This document shows positions 59,438-64,000 of a stretch of 64,000 nucleotides of DNA, piece after piece (the stretch's first letter is position 1; every line of letters begins with the position of its first letter). Source of the DNA: Pseudocercospora fijiensis CIRAD86 (taxonomy: Eukaryota; Ascomycota; Dothideomycetes; Mycosphaerellales; Mycosphaerellaceae); NCBI RefSeq assembly GCF_000340215.1, contig NW_006921542.1:1144267-1208266 (forward strand), read 5' to 3'. Below the pieces are notes generated by a model. It saw only the letters and a list, made by a program, of their open reading frames with translations, was not told where the DNA came from and made no database searches. Position numbers and translations under genes: made by a program.

Positions 59438-62400
59438 TTATAGCCTCTTAGCTATCTTCTTGTCCTTTATACTAGTCCAATACTTATCTAACAACTTAGT
59501 TATATCTTTAAAAGAGTCTTTAACTTCCTACGAGTCCTATTTAGGGGAATAGCCTTGCTATCTTAGTAGGTACTCCTTCTTGCCTTGCCTAGTACGATGC
59601 TATAGGATACGTTCTATAGACTATAGCTCCTTACTATCCGCTAGTATGTCTTCGTATTCTGTAGGGGCTTCATCCCCTTCGCGTAGGTAGTACGGCTTAA
59701 GGAGTAATATATAGAAGGTGTTATAGATAGTATAATAAGGTAGGAGCTACAACTAATAGGCCTGTATGCCCTTAGTCTCTCGAATGCAGAATAGGCCAAT
59801 GTATCTTAGTACGAGCTTAGGCCTTGTTTTGCTATTAGGTAATAGGTGTTTGCGGATGCGGAGGTTCTTTATACTAAGTATAACTATATCGCCTTACTTG
59901 AAGGTTATTAGTGTATAGCGCTTATCGTAGTAGGTCTTTTAGTACTCTTAAGCCTTTGTCAACTTCTCGGCTATCTTAGTATAGATTTCTCGCATCTTCT
60001 AAACCCTCTTAATAGCCGCTAGTGTTTCGGGTACTTGACGCGCTTCCCTTTCCTTACGCTCGGCCTCGAGCGAGGTAAATAGGTCTTATAGTAAGGCAGC
60101 GTTCTAGCCTATTATAGCAAAATAAGGGGAGACCTTAGTAGATAAGTAGACACTGTTATTGTACACGAATTCAGCTAGTTATAGGAGGTTGACCTAGTCC
60201 TCGGGGTTCTTATTAATGTAACTGCGCAGGTACTGCTATAGGGTAGCATTCTGCCTCTCTGTTTGACCGTTAGTCTATAGATAGAAGGCTATTAATAGCC
60301 GATGCTTTAGTCTTAGCTATAAGCAAATCTCGCTCTAATAGTAAGATATTAGTGTCGATCTACAATCGGATACGATCCCCTTAGGGGTTCCCTAATAGGT
60401 ATAGAAGATGTTAGTCTATAGCGCCTCTGCTATATTAATAGCGGTCTAATCCTTGCGAGCAGGAATGTAGCGAGCACCCTTAGTAAATCGGTCTATAACG
60501 ACTAGTATAGCGTTAAAGACGTCTTTGCTTCCCCTTCGCTTAGTAGGGGGAAGACCTATAATAAAGTCTATTATAAGCTCTATAAAAGGCTTCTTTAGAA
60601 CAGGGAGTAAAGACAACTCGCCGAATAGTAAGTGCTTTAGTGCTTTAACTCGCTAGTATACTGCATAGGTCTATATATACTCCTTTATATACCGCTTACT
60701 ATTTAGCTAGTAGTATATACGCGATAGTAACTCGTACGACCTCTCTATGCTATAGTAACTAGCGAGCTTACTATTATAGTGCCTCTTCAAAAGCTCTTAT
60801 CTAATCGATTGTTTAGCGGGGATATAGTATCTGCCCTTAAACTTTAAGTAACCCTTGTCGTCGATCGACTAATTGTTATTACTCTTGCCGGATCGAGTCT
60901 CCCGCCTATTTACAAGCTTATTAATACGCTCGATAGCAAAGGCGTCCCTCTGCTAAGTACGTAACAGCTTATCTATAAACGATTGACTATCCCTATTTGC
61001 AAGGTTATTTAATAGCACCCTTGCTATTAAACGAGGTACGCATTGTATACATCTAATAGCACTAGTAGCCGGAACTACTGCAACCTCTTCTATAGTGCTA
61101 TCGCTATAGATAGTAATATCTTCAATCGAGTTATTATAGCTCGAGCGATCTACGTCCTTCTTAACGTGTACTAGAAGAACGACAACTCCGCTATAGTATT
61201 TGTTGCCGCCGCGGGGTCCGGAAGTCCGCTTATCCTACGCTTGCTTATTAACAATACGGGCTATAGCAATCTTATACTATAGGGTTAGAAACAATGAATT
61301 GATATACTAAGTCTCGCTATCGTAATTAGGTCGCCTCGATAGGCTATTAGCAGGGTTACTTACGCCTAGCCGATATAACGTATTAAAATCAAACCCGGCG
61401 AGGTAGACGGCCTATCTAGCCTATCGACCTATAACCCTAGTAACCTTAGTAATGCTACGGAGGTTGTTATAGTCTATATAGACCTAAATGGTATGCTATA
61501 CACTATCGAGATAGTGCCTCTAATACTTAAAGGCCTCGACAATAGCTAGGAGCTCCTACTCGTAGGTCTCGTAGCGACGCTCTATATCGATTATCTTTCG
61601 TAAAAAGAAGGCAATTAGGTGCTAGTAATAGTCCTTATCTGATTGCTATAATATAATAGCCGATATAGCGAACTGTAAAGCGTTAGTCTTAATACGGATC
61701 TGCTTACTTAGTACAAAATAGTGCAGTAAGGGGACTTTAGTAAAGCGTTGCTTTAGGCCGTTAAAAGCGGCTTGTACTCTATCAGTCTATTTAAACTCTC
61801 TAGTCGGGTTAGCCTTGGTTTTAGTAAGCTTAGTTAGGGGCATTACATGCCGTAAATAGCCCTTAATAAAGCGACGATAGAAATTAGCGAAGCCGAGGAA
61901 CGACTAAAGTTCCTTAATACTAGTAGGCGTTAGCTACTTAGTAATGGTCTTAATCCGGTTAGGATTAGCCTTAACGCCCTTAGTCGATACGAGGAAGCTA
62001 AGGAAGGACACCTCTTTAGTAGTAAAAGTACATTTAGAAGGCTTGCAATATAGGCTATAGGCCCGTAGGCGGTCGAGCACCTTACGTACTATAGCCTAGT
62101 GCTCTACAATGTTAGGTAAATAGGTGTAGACTAGGATGTTATCTAGGTAAACTATACAGAGGTGATCTAATAGGCCTAATAGGGCCCGATTAATATAGGA
62201 CTAGAATATAGCAGAGGTATTAGCTAGCCTAAATAGTATAACTAAGTACTCGAAATGGCTATAGCGGGTACGGAAGGCTGTTTTCCATTTATTACTCTTA
62301 CGGATGCGGATGCGATAGTACGCATCCTTAATGTCTAATATAGTGTAGTAGTAAGCGCTAGAAAGGCGATCGAGGGTCTCGTTAATAAGCGGAAGTAGAT

Positions 62401-63295
62401 AGCGGTCTTTAATAGTAACAGCATTAAGCCTACGGTAATTAATATATAGGCGTAGGCTACCGTCCTTCTTTAGCACGAATAGGATAGGTGCACTAGCAGG
62501 GCTGTTGCTATACCGAATTCGACTATTAGCTAGGTTTTCTTCTAGGTACTTACGCAACATAGCAAGCTCTCGTTTACTAAGGTTGTAGAGGGGGCTAAAA
62601 GGAACCTCCTTGCCCTCTATAATATCAATCTTATAATCCGTCTCCTTAAATATAGGCAATGTCGACGCTAGGTAGTGTTTAAATATATTAATGTAGGTCT
62701 CTCGGATAGGCTCTAGTATGCGAGCAAGCTAATTAGGATCATTAGGGGGCACAGGTTCGTCGTTATTACTACCGAGCAGGTTAGTAGTCGGATTAGCTAA
62801 GGCAGGTATTAGGTTGCTAATAAATAGGACCCTAATATCGTTAGGGCACTCGCTAACATTAATGTGTTTAATGTCCTCTTTCCTAGCGATTCTAAATCGC
62901 TACTTCTAGAGGCCTAGGTCTATAGCTATAGCGTAGTACTTAAGAACAGGGTTGCTAATAACAATATCGGATAGGAGGCTGTCTATGTCTACTACGTAGG
63001 CAGTAAAGTCTAGTAGGCGCTTATTTCCGAGGTCGTCCTTTAGAGCTATAGGAATATAGTAGGCTCTATAGGTCAAGTGCCGAGCGTTATTAAACCAAGC
63101 AAGGGTTAGTAGGTCAGTCTTCGGCAGTTGTCGAAGGTCTAATTGCTTAGCTAGGCGATAGCTAATAAGGGCGCTAACTGAATTTCCTAGATCTAGTATA
63201 ACCTTAGTTTAATAGGTAGTACCCTTCGTGTCCTATATAAGGCAGGAGCGTATTATAGCTAGCACAATGTCGATAGTCTTACGCCGCACAAGGCT
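59438..63295 (-). pseudogene. X2 pol: protease, RT, RNase H, integrase, chromodomain
   Basis: RT region 62201-62659 stays open for 152 codons: [60 protein letters not shown] and WKTAFRTRYSHFEYLV. The active-site box near 62140 reads YLDN as in X1, so this change may predate the split of the copies or be a repeated RIP hit. Protease near 62990-63290, integrase core near 60500-60650, chromodomain near 59500-59650; the stop is at 59438-59440. Fewer stops than in other elements here, but several remain. Confidence 0.9.
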
Positions 63296-63299
63296 AACA

Positions 63300-64000
63300 G
63301 TTAGTGCGGCGCTTACTCTTTTTTCGACTGATTAAAAGAGCCGACTAGGGTAGCATTAGCGGCTAAAAGGTGTTTCCTATACTTAGCGGAAGCACGGTCA
63401 ATTCGGGCCTAGTCCTTAGGTTTGTCGCATTAGCCTAGTAGATAGCTAGTACTGTTACAATTGAAGCACTTCAATCCGGTTAGTAGGCTGCCGGAGCTAT
63501 TGTTGCTGTTGTTAGCCGAGCGGTTAGCATTATAGGGATACGAGCCCCTTCTACGGCCCCTATCGCGGCCTCCTCTATATAGCCGCCGGCTACGGCTTCT
63601 TCTACGGTCGTTACTATTCCTATTGTTAGCATTGTTGTTATAGTAGGAACCTTAGTTTCCTCCGCGGCTACTACGGTTGCTACGGTTAGTACTAGTTAGT
63701 CGGATCCTTAATTCTAGTCGTTATTAGAGCTAAACAGCCCGTTCGGCTGTTTCTACTTCGACTATGAATTAAATGCGTATTAGATTAGCTTGTTCGAACA
63801 CACGGCGACGGTCCAATTCGAGGATAAGCTCCTATCTGAGTTTTAGGCGTATCTCGGAGATCTATATAGAATTAGTCTTAGGCGGAAGGTCGTCTTTAAG
63901 GGTTTTTAAATAGGCCTCGAATAAGCGGGCCGATTAGTTAGTCTTTTGCTTAGCTCGAAGGTACTAGTCCTAAGTATATTATTGCCTTAGTATAGGGTTC
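63300..64000 (-). pseudogene. X2 gag, partial at window end
   Basis: Contains the zinc knuckle at about 63426-63470 (CFNCNSTSYLLG type, His to Tyr) preceded in gene order by Arg/Gly-rich sequence (63540-63700). The N-terminal half lies beyond the window. Confidence 0.8.

Larger units (their letters stand above)
57993..64000 (-). mobile_element. Ty3/gypsy chromovirus X, copy X2 (runs off window)
   Basis: Begins with an LTR (57993-58189) inside the G1-B 3' LTR and continues on the minus strand through pol into gag; its other LTR is beyond 64000. It is collinear with X1 and similarly less mutated than G1, W and Z. Confidence 0.93.

Overview
No intact host gene is visible in this window. It is a nest of transposable elements in what looks like the repeat-rich, RIP-mutated heterochromatin of a filamentous ascomycete (Pezizomycotina). 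TpA is very abundant, while CpA and TpG are rare even though CpG is kept. Almost every reading frame is broken by TAG or TAA where CAG, CAA or TGG is expected, and start codons often read ATA. This is the signature of repeat-induced point mutation (C to T at CpA). In such DNA 'open if TAG/TAA is sense' proves little, so gene calls rest on conserved motifs and on agreement between copies.

Layout, left to right. (1) 1-10944: Ty3/gypsy element G1, copy A, plus strand, 5' end outside the window, with gag, pol, an extra third ORF and a 3' LTR. (2) 11090-23256: left-truncated hAT DNA transposon W2, interrupted at 14773-21904 by a minus-strand chromovirus X1 (196-bp LTRs, TSD ACTAT). (3) 23257-24279 and 41920-44080: two halves of an old gypsy element Z, split by gypsy element Y (24280-41919, 309-bp LTRs, TSD GCGGG). 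Y is itself split by a complete 10.6-kb hAT element W1 (26261-36880, 20-bp perfect terminal inverted repeats, 8-bp TSD AGTATTCT). W1 and W2 lie in opposite orientations and form a large inverted repeat. (4) 44325-45478: a second Z LTR in inverted orientation. (5) 45479-57992: G1 copy B, with a small solo LTR inside gag and a 3' LTR cut by X2. (6) 57993-64000: X2, a second minus-strand copy of X that runs off the window.

The most unusual content is the cargo of the hAT element. Besides a degenerate hAT transposase, W carries two different histone H3-like genes. One has a long basic tail and a divergent histone fold. The other has a recognisable H3 tail (KAPRK...) and an intron exactly at the codon joining the tail to the GTVALR motif. 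Both occur in W1 and W2. W also carries many short arrays of a TAGCCGGCA motif, several of them inside apparent introns.

The second notable signal is a GC-rich palindrome (core CTACCCYRGGGGTA) found 11 times. It sits at the borders of gag, pol and ORF3 in G1 and just after the pol stop in X, two otherwise different retroelements. G1 also has a roughly 910-codon ORF3 of unknown function between pol and the 3' LTR, preceded by a leader that could hold its own promoter.
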